NCBI GenBank assembly: GCA_965153455.1
Contig: OZ234493.1
Span: 8,732,213-8,796,212 of the forward strand
From: Sphagnum compactum
Taxonomy: Eukaryota; Bryophyta; Sphagnopsida; Sphagnales
Reading direction: 5' to 3'
Length of the DNA: 64,000 nucleotides
The translations under genes were made by a program, and so were the position numbers. The notes below the pieces were generated by a model. That model ran no database searches, was not told where the DNA came from, and worked only from the letters and a program-made list of their open reading frames with translations. How positions within the stretch are numbered: position 1 is the stretch's first letter; each line of letters begins with the position of its first letter. This document shows, one piece after another, positions 13,087-26,964 of this stretch.

Positions 13087-15154
13087 CTAGGTGTTGATTG
13101 CACCACAAGTTTTTCGAATCTGTCCGTTCGTGCCTGTGAGAACTCCGACGTTCCCAAGCTTCACCATGGAGCGTGCGAAGCTGAATCCCCACGGGCTGGG
13201 GCCGAACTGGCCTGCGCGTCCCTGAGGCGCGAAAGACCTCACGAGCCCCGAAGTTCTTGGGTCATGAGTGAGCTCTTGATCGATTTGCAGAATGCCGTGG
13301 TTCAACTGGAGCTGTTGGAAGTAGCTGGTGTCGACGATGAACTCGGTACCTTGGTCCAGGGCCACGGGGTTGCCCAGGCCGCTGGCACCTTGAGGACACA
13401 CAGACTTCAGAGTAGCGACCAGAGCTGGGGCCATAGTGGGGTCGGCTACCCCAGTTCCTTGAAAGTTGTAAAGACGGTCAGAGAAAAACAAGCAGTGCGC
13501 AACTCCGACTGTGTGAGCCCCTGTTTTCATGCAACCAGAAATTTTCACATGTCAAACGCTGCGTGTGATCGAAGGGACTAACATTTTCTCAAGCCAATAT
13601 TCATGTGATAACTTCTTGCTCGTAAGCCAGCTTTGAGGTTCGACCCCATCTTTCTCATGTGAAGCTACATTGTCCGCGTCCACGAGCTAGCAAAGTACCA
13701 TGTAGACTTATAAGGACATCTTTCCATTAGGCTGTTGTGATGACGGTGATCACAGCAGCTTTCCGTTATGTATTTTCAACTAGTTGTGCTCACAGTCATC
13801 TTACAGCTCTATCAATCGAGCATTACTCAATTGCAAGAGCTATGAGAGCTATAAGGCAACCTGTGACTCACCGCCACTCACCATACACTAACATCTATCT
13901 TTTTTTATGAGAACATGTGTTCCCAGAGTTCCTAATATGATTAATTGCAGCAAGAAACAAGGCCCTATGTCAATGGCTTTTCCATTAGCCTGCTGTGATG
14001 TGTATAACTGTGATCACAACAGCCTGATGGATAGAGACCCTAAGAAAGCCATGTGAACATCGACTGTGATGATCAAAGGCTTTGAAATCTCGAACGAGAA
14101 ACTGTAGAGAATTATGTACCAGCGGTGACAGGAATTGGTACCTAGAAGAGTGGTAAGATCGTTGACGTTGAGGCCGATGGAATTGAAAGCTGCAATCGCC
14201 TGCGTTACAGTGTCAGTGGGTCCGGGCACGTCAACGGCCGACGCCAGTGACACGACTCCATCTCTGCGTCCGGTGGGAAAAAGAATTTGGGGTCCTCCTG
14301 CCTGTAAAGTATTACCCAGACTTGTTACTTTACACTCGACAAGACCTTAGTACAAGCAATCGTGATATGCATCTAACTATGAAGATCTCCGCGACTACTT
14401 GGGTTTCTTAGCAACATCTGTTAAGTTTTTGTGAATATGAAGGAGCTGAATAAGGAGGCTGGTTTCGAAGGATATCAAATGTACCAGAAGAACTACATCA
14501 CGAGTCGCGAGGGCGATAATGTCAGCGCAGGAAACGACGCCCGGGCAAGCTGCCTCGAGATTAGTCTTGATAGTGTTGATCAAGTCCTGACCGTGAATTG
14601 TTAGATTCGGTCCCGCTTCAATCTCAGCTTGGTTTCCCGGAGTGCTCAATATCAGAATGGATGCATCACAGCCCTGCAGAGTAACAAGAATACAGTCCAG
14701 AGGAACCAGTTACAATTTATAACTAGTGTCGGGATTCTACATGATCAAGCTGAGCTGCATGTGATGTTGCATTTCTCCGTGCATTCTATTCATTCAACCA
14801 CACCTTGAACGGAACAAAGTTTGAACTCCTCATGATCAAGGAGTTTGAACACTGATCTTGCAGAGTGCAACCCAATTAAAGTACCGTGACGAAGCAGTCA
14901 TGGAAGAACATGCGCAGCAATCCCGCCGTGATGGTTTTATCGCTGTTCCATTTTGCAATAACTGCAGCTCTGATGATGTTTTCCGCGCCGGGGCACGAAT
15001 TTCTGTAGAAGTTTAGTCCATAGGTTGGCGCTGCAGTTGCTGTGCCAGGATTCGGAAAGTTTGCTGCAACTGCGCCCTCAGCTACCCATACTACTTCACT
15101 GGTAGCCACCATGAGCACCACCAACAAACCAGCTACAAACGTCAACTTCTGCAT
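13087..15154 (-). CDS. Class III (secretory) plant peroxidase, complete
   Basis: Haem peroxidase that oxidises phenolics with H2O2 in the cell wall or vacuole. Four exons join in phase: 15154-14885, 14673-14485, 14301-14142 and 13520-13087, giving about 350 residues, with the three introns at classical class III positions. A hydrophobic signal peptide covers about residues 1-28. Distal Arg81 and His85 lie in [11 protein letters not shown], the first Ca site in GCDASI, the proximal His209 in [10 protein letters not shown]. Eight Cys (NSCPG, FHDC, GCDA, AACPG, VSCAD, VAHC, KSVCP, RKTCG) could form the four conserved disulfides. All introns are GT-AG and no disruption is seen. The isoform substrate cannot be told from sequence. 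Confidence 0.97.
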
Positions 15155-15239
15155 CTTTCAAGCTGCTGTAGAACTCAGCTACCAGCTGCTGTTCCAAGAG
15201 ATATAGCACTGGAAGTCCTAGAGATGGCAAAGCTGCAGC

Positions 15240-15246
15240 TTATATA
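15240..15246 (-). promoter_or_regulatory. TATA box of the peroxidase gene
   Basis: TATATAA on the minus strand, 86 bases upstream of the ATG at 15154, which would place transcription start near 15212 with a leader of about 55-60 bases. The upstream 250 bases are rich in AGCT/CAGCTG words. Confidence 0.75.
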
Positions 15247-15249
15247 GAG

Positions 15250-18200
15250 AATACACTGATTGATTATACTACTGAAAGCTTCAAATCTAAAGCTTCACCA
15301 GATCAGGATCTGTAAGAAGAGTTTTTATGCAGCTAGCAGAGGATGTCCAAGATCAATTAGTACTGTAAAACTATGTAATGCTGAGATTTAGCTCAGGATC
15401 AGTATTCTGCAACTAGCTAGCAGCTGCAGTACTCTCTAGTATTGATCAGAATGGGGTGGTATCTTCTTTGTAGCAGCAGGCATCTACTGAACTCACAATT
15501 GCAGAGCTGTGAAATCTAGAGACATGCGACACTCTCTTTATACAAATGCTAAGGCGCTGACTTTGTTATACAAAATTTTGACGCGGCCACAAAACAGTTG
15601 AGCAGCTGGATCATCAATCTTCTTGGATCAGGTGAGGTTCTAAATAAAGAAGTCAAAGGCGAAGTTACAGGCTGTGTAAAACCCACCTCCCTGGCTTGTC
15701 ATTGTAGTATTCATCTACAAAGCTGTAGACTTGGAGCTCCAAGGATCAGGCTGCACAAGCTCTTAGAGGATCAACGTACTAGACCACTTGTGGTTATAAT
15801 TGTTTCTTCTCTACAACTAAAGTGAAAAAGTTTACGTTTACTAATATAATATGTGTCAGATCTTGACTTCAACTAATCCAACATTATTCCTAACTTATTA
15901 GGAGTGGGCCCCTCTGATATTGGCCTAAGTATATCCAACCTCCTGTAAGGTCACCCATCCCAAGAGTCTTTAAGCCCCAAGAGAGCTTAACTTCAGGGTT
16001 CTTGTGAAACCCAATGGTGAGAAAAACCAATCAGAAAAAATACTTTTTGCAGATGAAAATTACTTTCTTTGACAATATCAAAAGGAGAGGGGGCCTACAA
16101 TTTGAGATGAATACAAAGTGATCACATCCAAACAAACACCTATCTTAAAAAATAAAAGAGAGAGAGAGTTCATGTTGTGGTTTTGACTACAAGCATCCAC
16201 TACAAGCATCCACTAGAATGAAATCACCATTTTACAACTTGTCTTACATTATTGAAAATGTTGTTTACAACTATTTTGATCTCTTTACAGAAGGGTAATC
16301 TGTAAAACACTTGAAACAAATTTCATAAGTTTATTTGGATCTTGCACCTCATTTCCAATGTGTAAGTCTCCATCCAAGAAAAGGGGAGGTACATACACCT
16401 ACTTCATAAGAGTTGGAGGAAAATTAACAGTTTTTTTATAGCCTCAAGAAATAGGTGTAAAAACTAGTGTTGGCAAGTTCTTGGATTTACACAAGTTTAG
16501 ATTTTAGATTAGGTTCTAGAATCCTTAGATTGGAGGGTCTAAGTTTTGTTAGAACTGCGCGTAGAACCTAATCAAATAACCAACATCTTTTCAAATTGAA
16601 TTAAGATTTGAACTGGGGTGTTACTCAATTAAAACAAGTCTAAATTCTCTAGGTAGTACAACTTTGTGAAAACAAAACATAAAATTGACTTACATTGTAA
16701 AGAACTTATTGCATTTGATTAGTTTTAAACTTTGTTCACTAGTTGAACAAACTGATGCTGCACCAAAAAAATAATCGTTTAGTTATGGGTAATGAAGATA
16801 GAATTGGGCTTGCTCTTAAAGCAAACTAACTCTAAATTCTTTATGAAAATAACCGAAATTAAAGATTTCAAAAATTTCCAAAGAATCAGTCTCAAGAACA
16901 AATCGAAGGTTCTATCAAAAAATAAAATAAAATAATAAAATAAAATAAAGTCAAAATCAAAAACTGAACAACACTGATAAGAACCCTCCCCCTCCTATGC
17001 CTCTTGATCTATGCATGTTTAAGTTGATAATAACATTTGTGTAAGATAATTGTATAATGGGTAAAACCCATGGGTAGGGGACATTTCCAAAATGTGGGAC
17101 CAGACTCGGATGAAAGGCCAGTGCATTCATGAACTAGGTAAACAGGATTGAGCCTGCAAATTGGCTTGAATTCACAAGATGCAGCAAGTTTTTCCTACAA
17201 CCAGTCAAGACCGTGCTCTTAAGTCTCCCAAATTCTAGTGATAGAATATGCACCATGGAAAATCATTAGGTTGTGAGCTGTTCACCAAGTTGACCAAAGA
17301 AAACTTTGGAGGCAATCTCTTTGAAAATCATTTCTTGCACTCAAGAGCAGACTAGTAAAATTAAAAAAATTATCAGGCAACTTAGGTTAAGCTTAGAACC
17401 ACATGTTTTAGAAATTATGCAAAATTGCTTCATGAATTTGGGTTCTTGGTGAAAACATTTGCAGTCAAAGATAAAGCCAGATTTTGCTTCTGTTTTTAAG
17501 GAAACCTCCACCCAAAAGAACCTAGTAAGGCCTGTTATAATAAACAAGTTAACATCAGCCGTTGCCGTATATCACCCATCATAGGAAATGGAAAAAATAT
17601 TCTTCTAAAATCTGTAATCTGAGCGAGTGGAACTTAAGATCAAATTTAGCTTGATTCTATTAGTAGCTAGTGATTCAAAATTTTCAAGTCAGAAAATAAA
17701 AAGATATATATTGTCACAAATTCTCTTTTTTTTTGAAAAGGTCAAATTTCCAGGGAAAATAATACCAACAAAAATTTGCCACATTTTGCCACAATTTTTA
17801 GATGTGGGGCTGTTTTTCACCAGTTTTCTACAGTTTTGACAGTTTTCGAAACACTTGATGCCAATTAATACTGAATAATTTTTCAGGGCAATTGCTAAAT
17901 CATGATGCTACTACATCACAGAATTTGGGAAAAAATGGGAGTTAGCCAGCCCTTTTATTTTTGGAGTGTGAATTTCACACAGTTGTGAAATTTGATCTCA
18001 TAAATTCAATCAGTATTTGAAACAAGAAATCCAAATTTCTTAAATAAAATTTAGAATGTCTTTTAAAATCACTATATTTCCGTAGATGGCTCAAGTAGCT
18101 AGGAAAAAAAAAAGGATGTTTAAATTTTTCCTTTGAATTTTTGTTAATAGCTGAATTTGACTAAATCAGCTTATGAATGATCACCACCTCAGCTACATCA

Positions 18201-20530
18201 CAACATTGAGAACAAAAAAACACTGGGCCACACATCTGAGCTTAATCAAACTCCAAAAAATAAGGTTGTGTTAAGCTTTGATTTCCCTTGAAATGTGGAG
18301 GATGGTTAACCATGAATATTGTCACTATTCAGGGTTTAAGAGCCAGGGTTTATGAGTTTGTAAGCTGGTAGTTGAGTTTGAAGAAACCTGTGCCATTATT
18401 TCTAGTGTTGCTGCATGTAGCCTTACTGACCATAATAATGCCAGTGGGGTTCTGAAAACTCAATGCCCACCTCCAAAGATGGGCATCACATTTTCAAAAA
18501 ACTTGTCATAATTTTTTTCCTTCTAAAAACATGCTATGGATTCCAGGAAAAACAATTAAAAAGAAGAATGCACACAATTTTTTTATGCCAGGTAAAGCCC
18601 TTGAGGTCGAGCTTTACAGGAATTGAGCCTGCACTTGGCTCCACACTTCGCAGGGCCCTTTTGCCCATAAAGCCCCACCCCAGGGCTTTACCCTACACAT
18701 TACTATCCAATTGGCATAAAAAGCAGCAGTGGTTTGTTGAATCCAGAACCCGAGGAGATGGAGGAACCGTGTTGAGAGGCTCCTTTACTTTATTAAGAAC
18801 TATTGCTGAGCTTCCATCATGAAGGTTCCTTCCAGCATCGGCCAGTTCTCCACTCAACTAAGTCCTGGCTTTCATTATATTTGGCAATCCAACATTGTCT
18901 TCATTCTCTCTCACCAAACGGAAGTTGAGGTCTTCGCTAAGCTTTAATATGCCATGGTATCTTGTACTGCGAGCTGGACTTCTGAGGACACTTTTCAAAA
19001 TTTTCCCTAAAATATATCCATTGTTTCCTCTCCAGTGAGCTTACTACCCCTTGATTTTAGCTATTTTTGGGAAATACATGCAGTGTCTTTGGGCCAGGCT
19101 GCCAGGAGTTGACGCACTTTTGCAATCCTTTTTCTTCACAGTCATAATAGAGGCTGAAAATGATGCTTGTGCTATGGACACAAATATGTGAGGTTGACTT
19201 TGCACAATGCTTAGAATGCTAGGATAAATCATTGGCGGCAGTTTCTGAGCTCTTTCCACATTGACATTACGAGGATTGGAGATTTTGGGCGAGCAAGGAA
19301 TTACTTGGTTGGTTCGAAGCTCAGTGTTGTGCGATTATAACTTTTCAAGAGAACCTCTGGTTCCAGTTCCAACTTTTTTTAAAATGTGAATGGTTCCCTA
19401 TTCCTCAAGTTTCAAGACTCTTGGTGTGTTAGTTTTTCAGAAAAACATTTAATAAAGTTATTAATAAAGTCACCCTCTCTTTCACCCCGTATCCACTCTG
19501 CTTTCCCAGCCCATCCCCTCTTCCAGTGATATCGGCAAAGCAATGAAATTTTATTAAATCTCAGCATGAAAATTAATGTTGAAACTCAGTATTTAATGCA
19601 CAAGGTTCTAGACTAATTATAGTAGTTGTACAGGTAAGAGCAGTGGAAATATATGTAGCAGCACTGGAGGCGCTCAGAAAAACGGAAAGAGGGGATGAAA
19701 AAGAGTTTACACCAAAATTAGTTACCAGCATTGCACAATCAATAAAAAGTGTTCATATGTGCTCACTAAATGCCTAAACTCCAATAAACAAAAGAAAACA
19801 AACTTGCATATATATATACTTGGCTAAATTTGGGACACTCAAGCTTGCTTGCATCTGTCGATGGGTGGGGGCAAGGAGGGTGGTAGCTCATTTTTCAAAT
19901 GTAACAATTACATGCCTAATTAAGTACCTAGTTACTGGTGATTAATGTAAGACTTTTTAAGGTTTAGGGTTACATAGCATATTTCTTGGCATATTCGTAT
20001 GCTGACCTTGAGTACACATGTAAAATGGGCACTCAGAGGAATGTATAACATTTTTGGTAACATTGTCCAATAATCAAGAGGCTTTGTTCAGATTAAATGA
20101 TCTTTAAATCATTGAAAAAGCTCTTTAAAAGGGTTATAACAAAAATCTGTCTTTGCCTTCAGGATTCGGCACGCACTCCAGCTTAGGTTGGCTAATTTGG
20201 GTTTTTTACACAGTCCACTCAGAAGTAGTTTAGCCCTGCAATTCAAAATTAATTTTGTTCCAAGTTCATTTCATTCTACTTCCACCATGAAAATAAGATT
20301 AAATTCAGGAAGCAACTGATATGCTGGTGCCATTGAGCTGTTACCTTCCCTAGGCCAGAGTGAATTAACAGCCACCAATGCACCAGTTGGCCGTTCTGTC
20401 CACTGGATGGGTTGCGTTTTTTCATTCGGCGCCGGATGGGGCTCATCACAGTCGATTTCTTTTTGCTGCTGACCACTGTACTTTTTTTTTTTTTTTCTTG
20501 CTCGTTTTTCCCTGGACCTGACCTCACACA
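15250..20530. other. Intergenic, no gene recognised
   Basis: About 5.3 kb of AT-rich DNA. An AAATA microsatellite lies at 16918-16950 and a GA run at about 16155-16168. Open frames at 17341-17839, 18463-18822, 19044-19259 and 20271-20603 are short, often overlap on opposite strands and show no known domain. Confidence 0.6.
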
Positions 20531-20535
20531 TAGCT

Positions 20536-20735
20536 ACCCTGCTCACTTTTCTACCCTGTTCACTTTTCTACCTAGCTACTGTACTCACCACCTACCCTAC
20601 TAACCTGGCTACTGTACTCACCACCTGCCCTACTAACCTGGCTACTGTACTCATCACCTACCCTACTAACCTAGCTACTGTACTTACCACCTACCCTACT
20701 AACCTAGCTACCCTATTAATTACATACCCTACCCT
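20536..20735. repeat. 33-bp tandem repeat (CTACCCTACTAACCTGGC type)
   Basis: About four degenerate units of 33 bp, each with CACCTACCCTACTAACC and GCTACTGTACT. Shorter pieces recur at 20940-21010 and 22860-22970, tying this block to the repeat array that follows. Confidence 0.85.
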
Positions 20736-20739
20736 AAAA

Positions 20740-23210
20740 ACCTTACCCTAAATGCAATACCTGCATTTTGGGCCATTTCGAAAGTATGCATGTGGGGTTC
20801 AAGCTTTCTTTATACAAAGATCCTACCCTAAATGCAATACCTGCATTTTGGGCCATTTCGAAAGTACGCATGTGGGCTTTTAGCATCTTTATATGAAGAT
20901 CATACCCTAAATGCAATACTTGCATTTTGGGTCACATCACTAACCAAGCTACTGTACTAACCACCTACCCTACTAACCTAGCTACTCTATTAATTACATA
21001 CCCTACTAACTTAATCATTAGGTTTAGGGTTGAGACACATAAATTAATTGATAAGTTTTTCATAAATGTATAATAATTAATTTAAAATAAGCTAAATTTG
21101 GGGGGAAAATTTTAGGGTTTACACACATGTGAAGTAATACAATTGCATTTTATACCTTCTTCAAAAAGAATGGAAAAATTAGGTTGGAAAAATCACACAA
21201 AGGTAAAAGACATATCTTCTTTTTTGGTTTTGTACGAAATTTATTTGATTATTTCTAAAGATTAACATATTTTCTTTCAGTTAATAAATATTTATAATTA
21301 AAAACCTTTGAATTTTGGTTTCTAAATTTTTTCCTATGTTCTTTTAAATTTGGTTATTTTGCATTATATGATTTGTATAGTTTATATAGTTTTTTGGGTT
21401 TAGGGCATATATCACTAATTCTTCTTTTTGTTAGGGTTTGTATAGTTAGGGTTTATATGAAGATCCCACCCTAAATGCAATACCTGCATTTTGGGGCACA
21501 CAAAAAATACACATGTGGGGTTTAAGCATCTTTATATGAAGATCCTACCCTAAATGCAATACCTGCAATTTGGGCCACTCCGAAAGGACGCATATAGGGT
21601 TTAAGCTTCTTTATATGAAGATCCTACCCTAAATGCAATACCTACATTTTGGGGCACACAAAAATAATTAATTAATTTCAAATTAATATGCTAACAAAGG
21701 TGTGTATAGAGGTTAACGTTGTTGATTAGGAGTTCCATGATTCTTACTTCGTTTCATGAATTTGAAAAGAGGTTGTATTGTTTGTGGATCAAATAATATG
21801 ATGACAATTGTGATCAAACTTATCTTGGTGTAGGAATTTTTCATGAAAAAGCTGAACTTACAATCGATAACATGGAATAATTATCTTAAATAGTGATTTC
21901 AATAACTTATTAAAACAAAAATATACTTCAGTTAATTAATCAAATATCAAATTAATCAATCTGATTTTTGATAATTATTCATCTAAATTATTTGATAATA
22001 AATTAATTATCAGAAATATTTTATATTAAATTGGGGGGAAATTTTTGGGTTTAGATATATGTGACACAATACAATCTCGTTCTATATTTTCTTCAAAGAG
22101 ATTGAGAAAATGAGGTTGGAGTTATCACACAAATGTAATTAACAAACTTTATGTGAAAACCCAACCCTGAATGCGATACAAAGTTTGTTGAGATCAAAAA
22201 TAAACCAGCAACTATTATGAGACCTATATGCGAGTATTGCAAGAGATGCCAAAAAAAACCAGCAGCTATTATGGGAACTATATGCAGGTATTGCAACGAA
22301 TGTTATAAAAACCCAACGAATACCATGGATCGATATGCGGGTATTGCAACGAATGAAGAATGTCAGCAACTATTCAGTTGGTAAAAGTAAGTACGGGTGT
22401 AGGTATTGCAACGAAACCCCAAAATTCTAGTTCGTAAAGGTAAGTATAAGTCTGAAGTTGAAATGAAAAAACAAACCTAAATGTAATACCCACGTTTGAA
22501 AAAACCCCATCTAAATGGTTTGGATACCCTTAAGTGAAGACCTAGCCCTAAACACAATATGCATATGCAAAGTCACTTTGAAATAACCCAACCCTAAATG
22601 CAATACCTGCAATTTGGGTCACTCCTAAAGGACGCATGTAAGGTTTAAGCTTTCTTTATACGAAGATCTTACCCTAAATGCAATACCTGCATTTTGGGTC
22701 ACGTTGAAAGTACGCAAGTGGGATTTAGGCTTATTTATATGAAGATCCCACCCTAAATGCAATACCTGCATTTTGGGTCACTCTGAATAGCTACCTTACT
22801 CACTTTCCTACCCTCATAAGTATTGCACCAACCTTCATACCTTATTTATTATCCCTTACTCACATAGCTACCCTAATAACTAGTTATCCTACTGACCTAG
22901 CTATTGTACTAACCACCTACCCTACTAACCTAGCTACTCTATTAATTACATACCCTACTAACTTAACCATTAGGTTTAGGGTTGAGACACATAAATTAGT
23001 TCATAAGTTTCTCACAAATGTATAGTAATTAATCTAAAGTAGGCTAAATTTGGGGGGAAAATTTTAGGGTTTACACATATGTGAAGTAATACAATTGCAT
23101 TCTATATATTCTTCCAAAAGAGTGGAAAAATTTAAGTTGGAGAGATCACACAAAGGTAAAAGACATATCTTCTCTTTTGGTTTTGTATGAAAATTATTTG
23201 ATTGTTTTTG
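20740..23210. repeat. Left direct-repeat array flanking the MULE gene
   Basis: Composite array. Modules of about 80 bp with arms CCCTAAATGCA and TGCATTTTGGG start near 20747, 20824, 20904, 21467, 21547, 21627, 22589, 22671 and 22749. GGTATTGCA motifs lie at about 22229, 22284, 22339 and 22402. An element beginning TTGGGGGGAAAATTTTAGGG occurs at about 21096, 22031 and 23049. The block 20940-21250 is repeated at 22900-23210. The same modules recur in the same orientation right of the transposase gene, so they belong to a higher-order direct repeat, not to terminal inverted repeats. Confidence 0.88.
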
Positions 23211-24238
23211 TAGATTAACGTATTTTTCATTATATAATTTGTATAGTTTTTTGGGTTTAGGACATATATTAGTAAGACTTTTTCTTGTTAGGGTTTGTAT
23301 AAATAGGGTTGTAATAAGGCTTATGGCAAAATATCATTTGAATTTTAAAGGTTATGCTTTATTATTTAGTGTATAAGAATTTGGTTCATATATTTCAAAA
23401 CCTAAGGTTTATACTCTAAATTTTGTTCATTGTATTGGTTTTTGATCTTTTCACTTGTTTAGATCTATACCATAATTTGAATTTCCTTTGTTTCCATATG
23501 TTCCATAGTTGCTAGGGTTTAATATTTTCTAACCCATTTTTTTACGAGTTATGATTTTTTAGGGTTGCATTTTCAATTGGGACTATAAACTTTGGTGGAA
23601 CGTTGTCATCTTTTATTCTTAAAGGTATGCATTTGTTTCTTGTTACTTCTTTTGTTTTTTTGTTTATATTTTTCACAATTCAACCTCTTTTCATTTCCTA
23701 CTTGTTGGATATAGAAAGGGCATCAAGTTTCATTAAATATACAAGCATAGATAAAGGTTTTATACTTTTACATGGATATTTCATATTCAATATTTCTTTG
23801 TAGTTCTTTTTTTCATACCCATATGCGAATTATGCATTGACTACCCACAACCAGTGTGGGTTTTATGGCTTAAGGCAGGTATTGCATTTTGCACCTTTCA
23901 AACAGTGTGCATTAATTATCATTATGTAGGTATTGCTACATGGGGTTTTCAGACATTATGGGTTTAAGGTACAATACGGGTATTGCATATGAGAAAATTT
24001 TCAATGATGGGAGGTTTAATAGCTCAATGTGGGTATTGCCAAAGTTTGTTTTAGTATATGGGTTCATAATGCAAGTGTTGTACGTTATGTACATTGGAAT
24101 AATAGGTTTTTTATATCATGATATGGGTGTTGTAATGGGAATTCCAAGTCACAACATTGATTTTAAAGGAGCCATGAATGTATTGCATTTTGGGTTTTTG
24201 TTCAATGATGAATGTTTAGAGAATTATAAATTCTCTTG
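23211..24238. other. Upstream region of the MULE transposase gene
   Basis: AT-rich lead-in with GGTATTGC-type motifs at about 23876, 23930, 23979 and 24031, then the likely start of the transposase. Open frames at 23603-23803 and 23940-24239 carry no recognised domain. A further 5' exon cannot be excluded. Confidence 0.5.
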
Positions 24239-26964
24239 ATGCAGGAATTTGTCCTACTTCCTTCAATCATGGGAAGGGTTCCAAAGTCCCATTCCATTCA
24301 TGTCCAAAACCCCACCAAGTCCCCTTTCTCAAATAAAGACTTGGTGTGGACGTTTGGGATACGCCATGGAGGGCAAAATAAAGTGAGCATTCAATTTGCT
24401 TATGTTCCGTATACTCGCATCTCGGAATTCTTGGAAGGTGAACGAGGGGATACGAGCACCCCTGTGGAATGGAGTGTTTACAAAAACTTTCCAAGCCAAA
24501 CGGATGTCAAGCATCCAACTATCAAAAACCACCTCGGGCATACATGGTAAACATTTATGGCATTAACCTTTTTAATTTATTTAATTCATATACCAAAGAT
24601 GTAATCATTTACATTTTGAAAGTTTTTTGGTCTAGGTATCAATGCGCATATGGACCAGAGGACTATCGAGAAAATTCAACCCACACTCGATCTATTAAAC
24701 GAGGATGCCTAGCGTCATTCTCAATCAAACGTCTATACACACGACCTGATGTGGCTGAGATCACAATTTATCATAAGGCCCATACACGAATTGATGGGTC
24801 ATTCGCACATGGTGAGCATGACCCAGAGTCCATTTCTCGTATGTCTCGTTATGCTCCACGCATGTCACAAGCACTGAAAGACCACATATGGGCCCAATTA
24901 AGCTTAGGTTATACCCCCAAACAAATATATGACAAGCATAAAGCAATTTGGTGAGAACGTGTGAATGCGGGTCAAAGCATGACACGAGATGATTTCATTC
25001 GGCTTCAAGACATTGCATATTTGGATCGAAAACATAAGAAAGGGAGTTGGCGTTTACACACTAACCCTGCAATTTCAATTCGGTCTTGGGCTCTCCAACA
25101 TCCGGAAGATGTGTTCTTTTTCCAAGATGTTGGTGAAATGAATGGAACTCAAGTCCCATTCACCATAGGTATTCAAACACCAACTCAATGTGAGTCCATG
25201 CTATCATATGGTCACAATGGTGCCATTTCTATGGATGCCACATTTGGCACAAATGACATGAAATTCCATCTATTCACCTTGATGGGATTTGATGATCATC
25301 GCACGGGTGTCCCTTTAGCCTGGATCATTACAGGTAGGCAAACAGTGCAAGATTTGATCGAATGGTTGAAACCATTAAAAGAGAAGATGTTATCACTCAT
25401 GCCACATTGGAAACCATCATGTTTTCTCGTTGATGATGCACCTCAAGAATTGAAGGCATTACGGTTAGTTCTATACCTAGTATCGACTTTGTGTTTATTT
25501 CCTTAAATGTTTTTTAATATCTTTCATAAAATTCTTGATTACTTCAAATGCATTTTATGTTGTACTAACCCCATCCACTCATGGATATTTTATTGCATAT
25601 GTGTCCTTATTAGGGTCGTATGGGGTATGGACAAGGTTCCCATCTACCTTTGTTGTTGGCATGTTCTCAAAGCATGGCGCCTACATGGTACTGAAAAAAT
25701 CAAAGATGTGGAAGTGCGGGGTGGAATCCTCCAAGACCTTCATGATGTGATGTACATGTCCATCAATCATGGAGAAACAATTGATGACTTCAAAGAGCGT
25801 GGGAGGGTTGCTGTGAGAGAAAGCCTTCATAAACATAGGCCTGGTGATGCGTGGACAAACTATTTCTGGACTTATTACCATCAATTTGGTAAGTGATAAT
25901 ACTTATCATGGTTCAGCATTCAAATTTATTTTGTATAATGTTATTCATCCTTGTGTATTGTGTTTATGTTTGTAGAATTATGGATGGTGGGTGTTCGAAG
26001 AGTGCCCCATTCCAACCAAGACACCCAAGTGAGCATTGAATCATATCATGGTGCGTTGAAACGTTGGCTTGCTCTTGACACAAGAGGCCTTAGAGGGCGT
26101 AGGATTGACTGGTTGGTGTGGCGATTAACAACAACCATTGCACGCCACTACATGCACACATTGGAAATGAAAAAGAGGGGTTTCATAAAAAACAAGGTTA
26201 TGGAGGCCATTATTACACGAAGTGTGGAGAAGGCAGCCCTTATTCCAATCAGCCATGTGTACCAACCAACCCTTGAGAGTGATGGAGCTTGGGCCGTACG
26301 GAGCCAACGCCTTCCCAATGTTATTTACACGGTGAAATTCCCATTCACCGAAATGTTTTGTTGCACATGCGAATGGGCATTGCGAGCGAACATGTGTAAA
26401 CACCAAATTAAGGTCATTCTCACATGCACAGACATTTCTCAAGAGGATATCATTCATTATTGTGGAACATGGTATGGATCACATCGTGGAGGGTTGGGTC
26501 ACATGTTTGCAGACCCGCAACATATTCCAGATGATATGGAGTCTAGTGATGATGACGAAGATGATCATCTTGAAGGTGATGATGGGATCATGGAATTTGA
26601 TGGGCTCATGAACATGGAGCAAAATGATCTCCCTATGGGTGCCATTGTAGGGTCTAATGAGACAATAATGTCATCAACCCCAATGGAAAGGGCTCTTGCA
26701 CAATTGGTCACTACAATGCAAGAGATCACAAATGAATGTAAAGAAGGCGATGTGACACTTTGTGAACATGCCACCTCACACATGAGAGTATTGGCATGTA
26801 ATATTCGTAACATACGCCTCACAAAGGCAAATGCAATTTCACACCCAGGATTGGTGTTACGCCGTGTAGAAGATGGATTGGGAAATAGTGTCAAACGGCT
26901 CAAAGATTGGCATGAAACAATGCTCAATCACACAAATGTACGTACTAAACGATGTCATGAATAA
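24239..26964 (+). pseudogene. MULE-type DDE transposase with SWIM zinc finger, one in-frame stop
   Basis: Cut-and-paste DNA transposase of the Mutator-like superfamily. Four exons join in phase: 24239-24546, 24636-25463, 25614-25888 and 25976-26964, exactly 800 codons with stop. DDE residues: Asp in SMDATFGTN (25234-25236), Asp in FLVDDAPQEL (25432-25437) and Glu in VSIESYHGALK (26038-26040). DKVPIYLCCWHVLKAW holds the CxxH-type motif between the second Asp and the Glu. The SWIM finger CTC-x8-CKH lies at 26362-26403 (CxC and CxH). An acidic stretch (SSDDDEDDHLEG) follows. One TGA at 24952-24954 interrupts exon 2; otherwise the frame is open for about 2.4 kb of exon, so decay is recent. The start is uncertain: an acceptor-like TGCAG directly follows the ATG. 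Repeat arrays flank it on both sides. Confidence 0.9.

Noticed and set aside
18590-18720. Folded RNA from AAAGCCC/GGGCTTT words
   Set aside because: Pairing is partial and no known RNA family fits.
20747-22800. Regular repeats and spacers as a CRISPR array
   Set aside because: The repeat units are whole 80-bp tandem modules with similar, not unique, intervening sequence, in a plant nuclear context.
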